From positions 45,950 through 109,949 of the forward strand of contig NZ_CCXI01000133.1 in NCBI RefSeq assembly GCF_000820705.1: a stretch of 64,000 bases of DNA, in the 5' to 3' direction. The position numbers and the translations under genes were made by a program. Source of the DNA: Clostridium polynesiense (GTDB lineage: Bacteria > Bacillota > Clostridia > Clostridiales > Clostridiaceae). Positions 16,177-25,293 of this stretch are shown one piece after another. The notes below the pieces were generated by a model. That model searched no databases. It saw only the letters and a program-made list of their open reading frames with translations, and was not told the DNA's origin. How positions within the stretch are numbered: position 1 is the first letter of the stretch; each line of letters begins with the position of its first letter.

Positions 16177-16758
16177 TTATTTTATCCCGAAACTTTCTAC
16201 CACTGCGTTAAAAGCTACAACCATATTTTCTTTGTATTTATCTTTTACCACATAAAAAGCAAACTTAACTGTATAGTCTTCATACTTCATATAATATTCC
16301 TGAGCTGTGTATTCTTCCGACTTTTGAGATTTGAAATCATATTGAACCTTTAATACATCCCGTTTATTCATGGTTATCCTGTAGGCTGTATAATCTTTTA
16401 CAGCATAAATAGACTGCAGGAGCTTCTTGTCCTTTTCCACAGCTTTATTTACATCTTCATTTCCTTCAAAAACCGATATATATCCATTTATAACGCTGTC
16501 AGGAGACTTATATTCAGTATGGTATAAAATAGTATCATCAGGATATTTTCTGTCCTTAACTTCCCAATTTTCCGGAAGTTTATAGTTAATTTTTCCCTCT
16601 ATTCCTTTAATGACCTTCATAACACTCATATCTGTGTTTATAAGAGCAGCTTCTTTAAACCTGATTTCGAAGATTTTTTGAGAAGAAAATAAGACTATCA
16701 TAAGACCTATTAATATAAGAGTTACTCCTAACTGCTTTCTGTTTACTTTTAACTTCAT
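16177..16758 (-). CDS. Membrane-anchored protein, PsbP/DcrB-like fold possible
   Basis: The product has 193 residues: a basic N-terminus, one membrane helix (~residues 8-25), then an extracytoplasmic domain. The domain contains INYKLPENWEVKDRKYPDDTILYH and a strand-rich end (YYMKYEDYTVKFAFYVVKDKYKENMVVAFN). This resembles the PsbP-like stress-protein fold seen in many clostridial surface proteins, but the call is tentative. The ATG at 16758 is eight nt after GGGG; a GTG at 16767 lacks room for a ribosome binding site. The gene is probably monocistronic or follows the large gene at 16841. Confidence 0.55.
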   Translation of the reverse strand: MKLKVNRKQLGVTLILIGLMIVLFSSQKIFEIRFKEAALINTDMSVMKVIKGIEGKINYKLPENWEVKDRKYPDDTILYHTEYKSPDSVINGYISVFEGNEDVNKAVEKDKKLLQSIYAVKDYTAYRITMNKRDVLKVQYDFKSQKSEEYTAQEYYMKYEDYTVKFAFYVVKDKYKENMVVAFNAVVESFGIK

Positions 16759-16798
16759 CCACAGCACCCCTTTTTAAAGTAAGTAAATATTATAATAA

Positions 16799-16835
16799 AT
16801 AGTAGTGCAGTCATTTTACTCTACCGCACTACTAT
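16799..16835 (-). terminator. Hairpin after the 547-aa gene
   Basis: ATAGTAGTGC (16799-16808) pairs with GCACTACTAT (16826-16835). On the minus strand it is followed by an AT-rich but not pure T stretch, so termination is likely but weak. Confidence 0.5.
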
Positions 16836-16840
16836 ATTTA

Positions 16841-18484
16841 TTATTTCATAGGCACAACAATGACAGAATTCTTAAAGTCATAAAACATAAGCCAGAATCC
16901 CATACCATCTTTCATGTCCTTATCTGGAACCCAGGTAACAAAGCCTGACTTTCCTCCATAAGGCTGTTCTGATTTATCCTTCTTTCCAGGTATTCCATAT
17001 ACCAGATATTTCATCTTTCCAGAAGGATCACACTTGTACCCTAATGTAAAATATCCATACTTTTTAATATAGGGATAGTAATTCATCATTGGATAGTAAA
17101 CTATGGTATATTTATTATAATTTGAGATATTGCACAAGGTATCAAAATTATCAACATTTATCTTATACCACTTACAGTATTTAATCTCCCTGAAGGCCTC
17201 CTTAATTGGTTCAAAGCCTTCTGCCACGGACTCGAAAAATTCACCTACACTTCCTCTTAGTATAAACTGACTTTCCTTTTCTTCCTCCTTTTCAGCATAT
17301 GGATTAACTTTATCGTCAAATACAATCTTACTTTCTTCTATAATTTTTTCATATTTTTCAAATTCATTTGCTTCCATAAAGCTTCTTGCTTCATTAATCT
17401 TCTTATCCTCATTAACTTCCCGTTTCTCTGAAACCAGGTTATAGCTGCTTAAATATTCATCTACCAAGGAAGATCCGTGAACATTTTCATCACGTTCTCC
17501 AATTCTTTCAGATTCACAAGGCTCAGTATTTTCTTCTTTGGAAGCATCTATAATTTTTTCAGCTTCATTATTATTCTTATCCTGTCTCATTGCAGGCTTA
17601 TTTTCAGAAACTTCTTCTGGAGCATCTATGGGTTCTTCTTCACTTTGAACAGGAGATGAGGTCTCTTCCTCTTCTGCTTCTTTCCCATGGAGGAAGGATT
17701 GCTCTTCCTTATTTTCTTTCCTTGCATCAAAGGTGGAGGTTTGATACTCAGCTTCCTTTTCTTCAGGAGAGGAAGATTTTTCTTTATCTTCTTCATTTAT
17801 CTCAGGAGAGGTTGAGGTTTCTTGCACCTCCGCTTTTTCATCAGGAAGGGATACAGGCTCTTCCTGAGCTTCAGTTACCTCCTGCTTTGAAGGTTCTGAT
17901 CTCACTTGATCCTCTATTATATTTTCAACTTCCGGAATCCCTGTAAGTTCATCGGTCCTCTGCAGCTCCTCCATAGACTCTGATATAGGAGCTTCTTCTT
18001 TTAAGTTTTTCCCAGTGCCTGCAGGAGCTTCCGGAGCAGTTTCTTTAGGAAGCTGTAAATTGAGTATATTAAACTTCTTCCAATCCTCTGGTATTTTTTC
18101 TCCGGACATAAATCCGTACATTACAACTGTTACATTGCTTCCAGATAGCTTCACTATAGCTGCTCCGGATATCTTTTCCACCCCTATAGTGGTATTGGCT
18201 ATATCATTCATATTATATTCACTGCTAATTTCCGCTCTGCCCTGCTCATTTATGTTCATTGCGCCCAGATCAATAATCTGCTTAACACCCTTCTTGCTGC
18301 ATATAAGGAACATATGATAATTATTATCCTTCTTTAAATTTTGAGCATAAAAGGTTATTTTACACTTATCTCCCTTACCTTCAACTTTTGCATAGGCGGA
18401 TAGAGGCTTGTCAGAGGATACTGAATATCCTTTTTCGTCTTCTTGTAATATCAAAAAGTTTCTATACAACTTACTATGTGCCAA
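16841..18484 (-). CDS. Large Glu-rich protein of unknown function with globular ends
   Basis: I do not recognise this ~547-residue protein. The N-terminal ~150 residues form a beta-rich domain (SAYAKVEGKGDKCKITFYAQNL...MFLICSKKGVKQIIDLGAMN). A long acidic disordered linker of ~230 residues, dominated by Glu, Ser and Pro, joins it to a C-terminal domain of ~110 residues rich in Tyr/Trp (WYKINVDNFDTLCNISNYNKYTIVYYP... GFVTWVPDKDMKDGMGFWLMFYDF). A GGAGGG lies inside the first codons of a longer frame, so TTG at 18484, nine nt after it, is the best start; ATG at 18502 is the alternative. No membrane segment was seen. The two globular ends suggest an adaptor or scaffold, but that is inference. Confidence 0.7.
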   Translation of the reverse strand: MAHSKLYRNFLILQEDEKGYSVSSDKPLSAYAKVEGKGDKCKITFYAQNLKKDNNYHMFLICSKKGVKQIIDLGAMNINEQGRAEISSEYNMNDIANTTIGVEKISGAAIVKLSGSNVTVVMYGFMSGEKIPEDWKKFNILNLQLPKETAPEAPAGTGKNLKEEAPISESMEELQRTDELTGIPEVENIIEDQVRSEPSKQEVTEAQEEPVSLPDEKAEVQETSTSPEINEEDKEKSSSPEEKEAEYQTSTFDARKENKEEQSFLHGKEAEEEETSSPVQSEEEPIDAPEEVSENKPAMRQDKNNNEAEKIIDASKEENTEPCESERIGERDENVHGSSLVDEYLSSYNLVSEKREVNEDKKINEARSFMEANEFEKYEKIIEESKIVFDDKVNPYAEKEEEKESQFILRGSVGEFFESVAEGFEPIKEAFREIKYCKWYKINVDNFDTLCNISNYNKYTIVYYPMMNYYPYIKKYGYFTLGYKCDPSGKMKYLVYGIPGKKDKSEQPYGGKSGFVTWVPDKDMKDGMGFWLMFYDFKNSVIVVPMK

Positions 18485-18590
18485 GTTATAGTCCCTCCAC
18501 ATATATTTATTCTTTATAGTATATGAATCAGTAAAATAAAAAAGACTAATTTTTCCCAGGCACAAATAAATGGATAAATAAATTATTTAA

Positions 18591-19241
18591 TTAAAATTCA
18601 AGCTTCATAACCTCCAATAAATTTTTAACCTTGGCATAAGCTAAAGCTTCATTTTCTTTTGTAGGCTCTATAAGATCAGGTATTAAAACGCATCTTATCC
18701 CCGCTCTGCTTGCAGCCAGCAATCCATTTATAGAATCTTCTAAGATAATAGACTCCTCCGGTGCTGCATTTGCTTTTTTGCAGGCTTTCAAAAAAATTTC
18801 AGGCTCCGGCTTTCCCTTTTCCACCTCATCACCACATATCATGTCATCAAATCTGTCAAGTATTCCGGCGCTGGCAAGGAGTTTTTCCGCACGGTTTCTT
18901 GAAGTGGAGGTAGCTACTACCTTTGCTATTCCTTTTTCATCTATAAAATCTAAAAGATCTATAAGACCCTCCTTTAAAGGGACTCCCTCCCTGTCTAAGG
19001 CTTCTTCGAATAATTTTCTGGTATGGGTTCTAACCTCTTCCCAAGGAAAATCTTGCCCTAAATGCCCTTTCATAATAACCAGAGAATCCTTTTCATTACA
19101 TCCTATGGTTTCAATTAAATATTCCTTTTTTACTTCATATCCCTTTTCCTTTGCAGCTCTAAGACTGGCATCTATGGCTAGCCTTTCTGTATCCAGCATA
19201 AGACCGTCCATATCAAATATCACCAACTTCACATTATTCAT
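18591..19241 (-). CDS. HAD-superfamily hydrolase, beta-phosphoglucomutase-like
   Basis: The product has 216 residues, typical for the group. Motif I is DMDGLMLDTE with the nucleophile Asp and the acid/base Asp two residues later. Motif II is ATSTS, motif III is the Lys in GKPEPEIF, and motif IV is ILEDSINGLLAA. A four-helix cap sits between residues ~15 and 85. The family covers beta-phosphoglucomutases and sugar- or nucleotide-phosphate phosphatases; the substrate is not predictable from the sequence. AGGAGG precedes the ATG. The gene follows rsmA on the same strand after a 175-bp gap. Confidence 0.88.
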   Translation of the reverse strand: MNNVKLVIFDMDGLMLDTERLAIDASLRAAKEKGYEVKKEYLIETIGCNEKDSLVIMKGHLGQDFPWEEVRTHTRKLFEEALDREGVPLKEGLIDLLDFIDEKGIAKVVATSTSRNRAEKLLASAGILDRFDDMICGDEVEKGKPEPEIFLKACKKANAAPEESIILEDSINGLLAASRAGIRCVLIPDLIEPTKENEALAYAKVKNLLEVMKLEF

Positions 19242-19416
19242 GTGTATCCCTCCTAAGTTATATAAAAATTAGAATTATTAATGATTAATTTAAAGCATAA
19301 AAAAACCGTACAGAAATAATCCGCACAGCCTTTTTTCTATATCATTCCTGTATAGTTGTATTTAAAACTCTTTAAAGAGCTTTATCCTAAAGCATATATT
19401 ATAAACACATATAAAT

Positions 19417-20256
19417 TTATTTTTGTACCAATTTATATATGCTGTTAGCCAGTGCAGCAAATTCCTCTATAGAAAGGGTTTCTCCCCTTCGTCTGGAGTC
19501 TATATCACTTTCTTCAAAAGCTTTATCCAAAGTTTCCTTAGGAAGCTTTAAAGCTTTTAGCGCATTAGATAGTGTTTTTCTCCTCATGTTAAAGGACTCC
19601 CTTATTACTCTAAAAAACAGCTTTTCATCCTCCACCTGAACTCTTGGTTCAGGAAGCTTATCCAACCTTATTACTATGGAATCCACCTTTGGTCTTGGAA
19701 TAAAGCAGTTAGGAGATACCTTTCTTATTATCTCAGTACTGCAGTGATACTGAACAAGCAAAGTCAGCGCACCATATTCCTTAGTCCTTGGTTCAGCATT
19801 AATCCTTTCAGCCACTTCTTTTTGTATCATTATAGTAAGAGATTTAAAATTGTATCCTTTATTAAGAAGTCCGGTGATTATAGGGGTAGTGACATAATAT
19901 GGAAGGTTTGCCACCAGCTTAACACTTTCTCCATCTTCAATTATATCATTAAAATCCACCTTAAGGGCATCTTTATGAATAAGGGTGAACTTTTCATTGT
20001 CTCCCAGTTCCTTTGTGAGTATGGATATAAGATCAGAGTCAAGCTCTATGGCAGTAACTTTTTTTGCCCTTTTTAAGAGCTCCCTGGTTAAAGTACCTAC
20101 TCCCGGTCCTATTTCTATAACATGGTCCTCAGCAGAAACCTCCGCGCCTGCTACTATATCTCTAAGCACCGAGTCCTCTACAAGGAAATTCTGTCCTAAA
20201 CTCTTACTGAATTTAAAATTATACTTTTTTACTAAATCTAATGTGGTTATATCCAT
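19417..20256 (-). CDS. rsmA: 16S rRNA (adenine(1518)-N6/adenine(1519)-N6)-dimethyltransferase
   Basis: RsmA/KsgA dimethylates two adjacent adenines in the 3' helix of 16S rRNA during small-subunit assembly. The 279-residue protein has [11 protein letters not shown] at its start, the SAM motif [14 protein letters not shown], the acidic IELD, and the [10 protein letters not shown] catalytic motif (NLPY type). The C-terminal helical domain contains [12 protein letters not shown]. The ATG at 20256 is two nt after the rnmV stop and the ribosome site (GAAGGGTGAG) lies within rnmV, so the two genes are cotranscribed, as in B. subtilis (rnmV-ksgA). Confidence 0.97.
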   Translation of the reverse strand: MDITTLDLVKKYNFKFSKSLGQNFLVEDSVLRDIVAGAEVSAEDHVIEIGPGVGTLTRELLKRAKKVTAIELDSDLISILTKELGDNEKFTLIHKDALKVDFNDIIEDGESVKLVANLPYYVTTPIITGLLNKGYNFKSLTIMIQKEVAERINAEPRTKEYGALTLLVQYHCSTEIIRKVSPNCFIPRPKVDSIVIRLDKLPEPRVQVEDEKLFFRVIRESFNMRRKTLSNALKALKLPKETLDKAFEESDIDSRRRGETLSIEEFAALANSIYKLVQK

Positions 20257-20258
20257 AG

Positions 20259-20810
20259 CTACTCACCCTTCTCTTTTTCCTCTAGTTTTTTTAACGCCGC
20301 TTTAAATTCTTCCTTTGGTATTCCATAATTATTTAATCTGGAGAGAAACTGTCTTGAATTGCAGCATCCTATCCCCAGTTCTCTACCTATAAAGTCTCTT
20401 CTTTCCTTGGCATTATTATCCCCGGATAGCCCAAAATAAATCAGATCCTGCAGGGTAAATAACTCCTGTTTTTCTTCTACTGTAATCTTTGCATTATTCA
20501 AAGCTCTCAATATAGCTTCAGGAGAGGCATTTTCTACACCTATATCCCCATCTTTAATACCTTCCTTCTGAGATATGTAAGCATGCTTGATTCCAGAAAC
20601 CCTTTTAGAAATTATCCTTCTGATTTTTTCCCCGGCAAAATCAGGATCCGTAAGTATGATAACCCCTTTTCTTCTTTGAGCTTCCTTAATTCTCTCTATA
20701 ACCTTAGCATTTATTCCAAAGCCTCCTACAGCTATGCACTCAGCTTCTACCGCTCTTTTTACCGCAGTTACATCATCTCTGCCTTCTACCACAATGACTT
20801 CTTTGATCAA
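20259..20810 (-). CDS. rnmV: Ribonuclease M5 (5S rRNA maturation)
   Basis: RNase M5 trims the 5S rRNA precursor. The ~183-residue protein opens with the Toprim motif VVEGRDD and carries [13 protein letters not shown] with the metal-binding DxD-type acids (residues ~55-70). A helical C-terminus ([19 protein letters not shown]) follows. A longer reading from GTG at 20831 would place the GGGAAAGGGAG ribosome binding site inside the coding region. TTG at 20810, eight nt after that site, is therefore taken as the start. It lies between yabE-like and rsmA genes, the usual Firmicute order. Confidence 0.95.
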   Translation of the reverse strand: MIKEVIVVEGRDDVTAVKRAVEAECIAVGGFGINAKVIERIKEAQRRKGVIILTDPDFAGEKIRRIISKRVSGIKHAYISQKEGIKDGDIGVENASPEAILRALNNAKITVEEKQELFTLQDLIYFGLSGDNNAKERRDFIGRELGIGCCNSRQFLSRLNNYGIPKEEFKAALKKLEEKEKGE

Positions 20811-20897
20811 CAAAATTACTCCCTTTCCCACAGAAATAAGTCTTTATATACTTTAATCTTTTTATAAAGTATTTGTCAATATTTTCGATAAAATACA

Positions 20898-20926
20898 ATA
20901 GAGGCAGCTTATTCTGCTGCCTCTAT
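20898..20926 (-). terminator. Terminator after the yabE-like gene
   Basis: ATAGAGGCAGC (20898-20908) pairs with GCTGCCTCTAT (20916-20926). It lies in the gap between the yabE-like gene and rnmV. The run after it on the minus strand is AT-rich. Confidence 0.65.
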
Positions 20927-20936
20927 CTCATAATAG

Positions 20937-21977
20937 TTATTTACCAAGAATATGAACATTTACTGTTCTTACTCCCCAGGAGTAAACCTGGCTGGCGTTG
21001 CTTAGGAATACATCGATCCTGTTTCCTTTAATAGCTCCGCCTGTATCCTGAGCGATGGCGTATCCATAACCTTCTACAAAAACTTTTGTACCAAGAGGAA
21101 TAACTCTTGGATCTACGGCTATGGTGCTCCATCCTGAGGGTACCCTAACAGGTACTGTACCTGTAGCTGTTACTGTGCCGCCGTCATCTCCTGCCCAATA
21201 TGCTGTAGCTTTAACTGTAATAACCTTCTTGCCTAAAGAGGTGTTACTTATATTAACATTGCTTGGAACTCCTCCTCTAGACGCAACTACAGCAACCATT
21301 GCACCTTCTGATACCACCTTATTCACAGGGGTTTTAATGGTCTTTTCTTCTACCATATCTCTACTTACTTCCCTGCCATTTTCATAAACCACCTTTGTGG
21401 TTATTTCTTTTTCACCAGGAACACCTTCCTGAAGAACTTTGCTCTTTCCTTTTTCAAGTTCATTATCCTTTTTTACCTCGGTGGTGTAGTCAATTGCTGC
21501 AATGGTCTTAATGAATTCAGTATTGACTCTAGTAATAACTACGTTCATGCCTTCTTCCGGTTTGGTTGAAAGCGTAGGTTGGACTCTATCTTCTTCTTTT
21601 AAAGATATACCTTCCTTTTCCAGTGATTCTTTCAGACTGTCCTCATTGGTTAGAATTTTCAGGTTCTTTCCATCTACCTCCACAGATATATTCACAGCTC
21701 TCTCAATAACAACCTCGTTGATATCTCGTATAAGAGCATCTATACCCGGGTGTACTTTGTCTAGCGGACCTAAAATTATACCGTTATCCTGTAACGCCCC
21801 TGCAACAGTCCTTTTATATGTTACTATGGTTTTCTCTTCTCCGTCTATGTTTACTGCTATAGTCTTTCTCATGTTGAAGACAAATAGTACTAATGATGCT
21901 GCGATTAATGTTATAATAAATGTTGCCTTAGGACCGTTGGAAAAATGTTTATTGAAATATTTTTTCAATTTTTCCAT
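20937..21977 (-). CDS. yabE: YabE-like cell-wall protein (DUF348-G5-3D domains)
   Basis: The product is a 346-residue exported protein. An N-terminal membrane segment (~residues 18-35) is followed by two DUF348 repeats (TIAVNIDGEEKTIVTYKRTV... and ISVEVDGKNLKILTNEDS...). A G5 domain (~200-245, EKEITTKVVYENGREV) and a C-terminal 3D domain come next; the latter has the three Asp (AVDPRVIPLG, AIAQDTGGAIKG, RIDVFL) of MltA-type lytic transglycosylases. It probably cuts or binds peptidoglycan, possibly in spore revival or growth. The ATG at 21977 follows GGGAGGTAATTC. It lies upstream of rnmV and downstream of tatD, as in B. subtilis. Confidence 0.9.
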   Translation of the reverse strand: MEKLKKYFNKHFSNGPKATFIITLIAASLVLFVFNMRKTIAVNIDGEEKTIVTYKRTVAGALQDNGIILGPLDKVHPGIDALIRDINEVVIERAVNISVEVDGKNLKILTNEDSLKESLEKEGISLKEEDRVQPTLSTKPEEGMNVVITRVNTEFIKTIAAIDYTTEVKKDNELEKGKSKVLQEGVPGEKEITTKVVYENGREVSRDMVEEKTIKTPVNKVVSEGAMVAVVASRGGVPSNVNISNTSLGKKVITVKATAYWAGDDGGTVTATGTVPVRVPSGWSTIAVDPRVIPLGTKVFVEGYGYAIAQDTGGAIKGNRIDVFLSNASQVYSWGVRTVNVHILGK

Positions 21978-22011
21978 TGAATTACCTCCCTCTGGCAAGA
22001 GTGACCATTGA

Positions 22012-22041
22012 ATTATATCGTAAATTAGACAATCGTGTCAA
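22012..22041 (-). promoter_or_regulatory. Promoter of the yabE-like gene
   Basis: On the minus strand TTGACA (22041-22036) and TATAAT (22017-22012) are perfect consensus hexamers, spaced by 18 bp. The start site would be ~30 nt before the ATG. Confidence 0.8.
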
Positions 22042-22175
22042 ATTTTCACCCTTGCTATTGAATTAGACTGTAGTAAATGCAGCTATGTGCATAAGAAAAT
22101 GTCTATAAATATAAATGATAGCAGTGTACAGTCTTTATTATTTTTTGGGGGGATTACCAGATAAAAAGTCCCAGC

Positions 22176-22201
22176 TTACTAATATATAATTATATTAGTA
22201 A
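22176..22201 (-). terminator. AT-only hairpin after tatD, possible terminator
   Basis: TTACTAATATA (22176-22186) pairs with its complement (22191-22201). It lies ~95 nt after the tatD stop. The following minus-strand stretch contains CTTTTT after a short GC segment. The rest of the ~300-bp gap between tatD and the yabE-like gene holds the yabE promoter and nothing else I can support. Confidence 0.4.
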
Positions 22202-22295
22202 AGTAAGGTAAATATACCTAGTACAATAATATTGTTACCACTTTTTAATTAATTTATACCATAACTGTAAATATATGTTATATAATACAATATAA

Positions 22296-23075
22296 TTATA
22301 TATTTAGCAACCTTTTTGTATTTTCAATAGTAATACCGCTGATTTCCTCAGGAGTTCTCCCTTTAATGTCAGCAATTTTCTCTATTATATGCAGGATAAA
22401 ATCCGATTGATTTCTTTTCCCTCTATAAGGAACTGGAGCCATGTAAGGAGCATCGGTCTCTACTAATATTCTGTCAATAGGTACCGCCTCCGCTGCCTCT
22501 ATTACCTTACGTGCATTTTTAAAGGTTACTACTCCTGTAAATCCTATATAATATCCAAGTTTAACACATTCCATTGCAAATTCAGCACTGCCTGAAAAGC
22601 AGTGAAGAACGCCTTTTACCTTGGGGAATTCTTTTATTATCTCTAAAGTATCTCCATGAGCATCTCTGTCATGTATAACCACCGGAAGATCCAGCTCTTC
22701 TGCAAGCTTCATCTGAGCTTTGAAGGCATCTTTCTGAACCTCCTTTGGAGGATTCTCTTCCCAGTAGTAATCAAGACCTATTTCTCCTATAGCCTTGACC
22801 TTAAAATTTTCAGCCATATTTCTTATTTCTTTCAGGGATTCTTCATTTAATTCATAAGCTTCCTCCGGGTGGATACCTACAGCAGCATATACAAAGTCAT
22901 ATTTTTCTGCTAACTTATAAGAATCTCTTGTTCCCTGAAGTGTAGATCCGCAATTTAAAATTCCAACTATGCCTTTACTTTTTAAATAAGGCAGAAGGGA
23001 ATCTCTATCCTCCTGAAAGGACTCATCATCATAATGTGCATGAGAGTCAAAAATAAGCAGATTATTTTCTTCCAT
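22296..23075 (-). CDS. tatD: TatD-family metal-dependent deoxyribonuclease
   Basis: The product has 259 residues. The metal-binding N-terminus FDSHAHYDDESF gives the His-x-His pair. GEIGLDYYWEENP carries the Glu, PVVIHDRDA the His and VLHCFSGSAEFA the second His. The C-terminal LVETDAPYMAPVPYRGKRNQ carries the catalytic Asp. TatD enzymes are TIM-barrel 3'-5' nucleases acting in DNA repair or degradation. The start is ATG at 23075 with GAGGTGATTTA upstream. The gene belongs to the metG-tatD-yabE-rnmV-rsmA group but is separated from metG by four genes here. Confidence 0.95.
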   Translation of the reverse strand: MEENNLLIFDSHAHYDDESFQEDRDSLLPYLKSKGIVGILNCGSTLQGTRDSYKLAEKYDFVYAAVGIHPEEAYELNEESLKEIRNMAENFKVKAIGEIGLDYYWEENPPKEVQKDAFKAQMKLAEELDLPVVIHDRDAHGDTLEIIKEFPKVKGVLHCFSGSAEFAMECVKLGYYIGFTGVVTFKNARKVIEAAEAVPIDRILVETDAPYMAPVPYRGKRNQSDFILHIIEKIADIKGRTPEEISGITIENTKRLLNI

Positions 23076-23267
23076 TAAATCACCTCACAGAGTCTTTCCC
23101 TAAATATGATAATTCATATTATACCACATAGGTTTTCTTTGGAAACCCGTATATGTGAACACTTTTTGAAATTATTGTTTATTTTTCTTAAAGTTATGAA
23201 TAATATATGGTTCTTGAGGTAGAATATAGTTTGTAAGAAATATTTACAGTAATATGGAGGTATTCAA

Positions 23268-23468
23268 ATGTTAGGTAAAGTTAAATGGTTCAATGCCCAA
23301 AAAGGTTATGGGTTTATCACTACTGAAGAGGGCAAGGACATCTTCGTTCACTATTCAGGAATAGATGGAGATGGTTTTAAATCTCTTAATGAAGGAGATT
23401 CTGTTAAATTCGATGTAACTGAAGGCTCTAAAGGAGAGCAGGCTATAAATGTAACTAAAGCTGAATAA
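23268..23468 (+). CDS. Cold-shock protein (CspA family)
   Basis: This is a 66-residue OB-fold nucleic-acid chaperone. The RNP1 motif KGYGFIT and RNP2 motif DIFVHY are intact, and the start [11 protein letters not shown] is standard. CspA-family proteins bind single-stranded RNA/DNA and melt mRNA structure, especially in the cold. AATATGGAGG precedes the ATG. The gene stands alone between tatD and the DUF445 gene and has its own terminator. The upstream ~190 bp presumably hold the promoter and a 5' leader, but no clear cold box was seen. Confidence 0.97.
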   Translation: MLGKVKWFNAQKGYGFITTEEGKDIFVHYSGIDGDGFKSLNEGDSVKFDVTEGSKGEQAINVTKAE

Positions 23469-23503
23469 GCTTTGATTATAAAGTAGTTTTTGCATAGAAT
23501 TTT

Positions 23504-23550
23504 AAAGGGATATGGCAAATCATATATATGATTTGTCACATCCCTTTTTT
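23504..23550 (+). terminator. Terminator of the cold-shock gene
   Basis: AAAGGGAT (23504-23511) pairs with ATCCCTTT (23540-23547), and the inner AAATCATATATATGATTT is itself a palindrome. T6 follows on the plus strand. Confidence 0.9.
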
Positions 23551-23620
23551 ATATGTTATTAATAAATTAATATTAAAAGTAAGCTTTAAATGATTTTTGT
23601 ATATCCCTTCTTATAAGTTA

Positions 23621-25150
23621 TTAATATATATTAGCTAAAATCGGTGATAAAATCCCCAGTATTCCTCCTAAAAGAGCTCCCAGCCAGGTGATGGCATTAA
23701 GCTCCTTATGAGCAATATCTAATATTATTTTTTCTGCATAATCTACCTGGAAGGAATTTATCTGATCCTCTACAATGGCAGGTATGTCAATGACCTTTAT
23801 TATTGAAGGCGCTTCCTTTTCAATAAATCTATTTACTCCATTACATATGATATCAAAGCTATAAGCTTCTATTTTCTCCTGCTCCTTCTGAAATAATGAT
23901 TTTATTTCAACCATTTCTAAATTCTTTATGGTTTCCTCCACGATATATCCTGCAGCTTTATCTATCTCCTCAGAGTACAGAAGCTCTTTAATGCTGCTTT
24001 TAATATAAGCATTTATATCTTCAATCCAGCTTTCTGAAAAACTTTTAATTAAATCCCCCAAGCTTCCTTTTTCCTTTATGTCTTCTTTAATCCGGTTTAA
24101 TCCCTGATGTATAACCTCACCGCTTAAAGCTTTATCCCTAATGGTATCATATAATAGAGAGTATATATCTTCCATAGTATCTTCAGGTATTTCTTTAAAT
24201 ATATCCTCTATATCTTTATCTGCCGCTCTATCCATAAAGCTTATTATTGCAGAGGAGATATTTTCCGCTCCTTCTTCCTTATGAAGGTAATCCTCTATAA
24301 ACCCTGTAAGCTTTCCTAAAATCATATCTACGCTTATAAACTTTGCAATTAATGGATTAAAATTGCTTTCTATAGAGTCTTCTAAAAACATGCTTAACTG
24401 CCTCTGCATATCAGGCTGTTTAAGCATTATGCTGATTTCTGATGCTATGCTGTACCGTGAGTTATATATGTAGGAATTCATTCCCTGCCAAAGCTCCTTG
24501 GGAATTAAATCCTTCAGACTTTTTTTACTTTTAGATAAATCCTTCCCTTTTTCTTTTATCATATTTAAAATAAAATGTTGAAAACCCTCACCATCTTTCA
24601 AATCTTCTATGTTGTTTTCAAGCTTTTCTAAAGCTCCTGTTTTCTCAATATACAGTATTAATTCTCCACTGCTTTTACTCAGCATACCCTTCAGCTTTCT
24701 ATGTATTGCTTCTTCAGCAAGCTCTACTGTTTTTTCGCTTCTAAGCTTTGATATTATATAATTCTTAAAATGAATGATTAATGCAGTTTTTAATTCATTA
24801 TAAGAATCCTTAAGAAGTTTAGAAAGTACATCTTTTATCTTCTCACTATCCTGTGAAAGCAGCTGTATCTTTTCATGAACCCAAATCCTTATATGCTGCT
24901 TCATAGTATCGCCAGATAAAGCATTGGTTATGGTTTCTTCAGTGAGTAGATGTTCCCCTACAGCATCTCCTACGCTTTTTGCTATCCTTCTCTGTTCCTT
25001 TGGTATAAGCCCTGGAGTAAAGGGAATCTTCATGCCCATCACCCTCTTTTCATTGTAAGGCTTAAAAAGCATCTTTATAGCCAGCCAGTTGGTTATATAT
25101 CCTATCACCGCTCCCACAGCAGCTCCTATTATATACTTCAATTTTCTCAT
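23621..25150 (-). CDS. DUF445-family membrane protein
   Basis: The product has 509 residues. An N-terminal hydrophobic segment with GAVIGYITNWLAIKMLFKPY (residues ~10-32) is the signature of DUF445 proteins. A long helical middle of ~420 residues rich in Lys/Glu follows. The end (LNAITWLGALLGGILGILSPILANIY) is a hydrophobic hairpin. Both ends are in the membrane and the middle is likely cytoplasmic. The family occurs widely in Firmicutes (B. subtilis YheB relative) without an established function. The start at 25150 is ATG with GGGAAAGG upstream. It is divergent from the Crp-type regulator. Confidence 0.85.
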   Translation of the reverse strand: MRKLKYIIGAAVGAVIGYITNWLAIKMLFKPYNEKRVMGMKIPFTPGLIPKEQRRIAKSVGDAVGEHLLTEETITNALSGDTMKQHIRIWVHEKIQLLSQDSEKIKDVLSKLLKDSYNELKTALIIHFKNYIISKLRSEKTVELAEEAIHRKLKGMLSKSSGELILYIEKTGALEKLENNIEDLKDGEGFQHFILNMIKEKGKDLSKSKKSLKDLIPKELWQGMNSYIYNSRYSIASEISIMLKQPDMQRQLSMFLEDSIESNFNPLIAKFISVDMILGKLTGFIEDYLHKEEGAENISSAIISFMDRAADKDIEDIFKEIPEDTMEDIYSLLYDTIRDKALSGEVIHQGLNRIKEDIKEKGSLGDLIKSFSESWIEDINAYIKSSIKELLYSEEIDKAAGYIVEETIKNLEMVEIKSLFQKEQEKIEAYSFDIICNGVNRFIEKEAPSIIKVIDIPAIVEDQINSFQVDYAEKIILDIAHKELNAITWLGALLGGILGILSPILANIY

Positions 25151-25293
25151 CCTTTCCCTTAATAAAACACTGTATTCTCATTTAACCATTATAGATATTT
25201 GTACTGTTCAGTTCAATGATTATATTGTATATTATTGTTATATGAATACAATTTATTACAAAATATATAATCCCTTCAAAGAGGTGTGAAGAT

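Noticed and set aside
19297..19340. Possible terminator between rsmA and the HAD gene (poly-A, CCGTACAG, CCGCACAG, poly-T)
   Set aside because: The two GC blocks are direct repeats, not complementary, so no hairpin forms. The gap contains nothing I can support.
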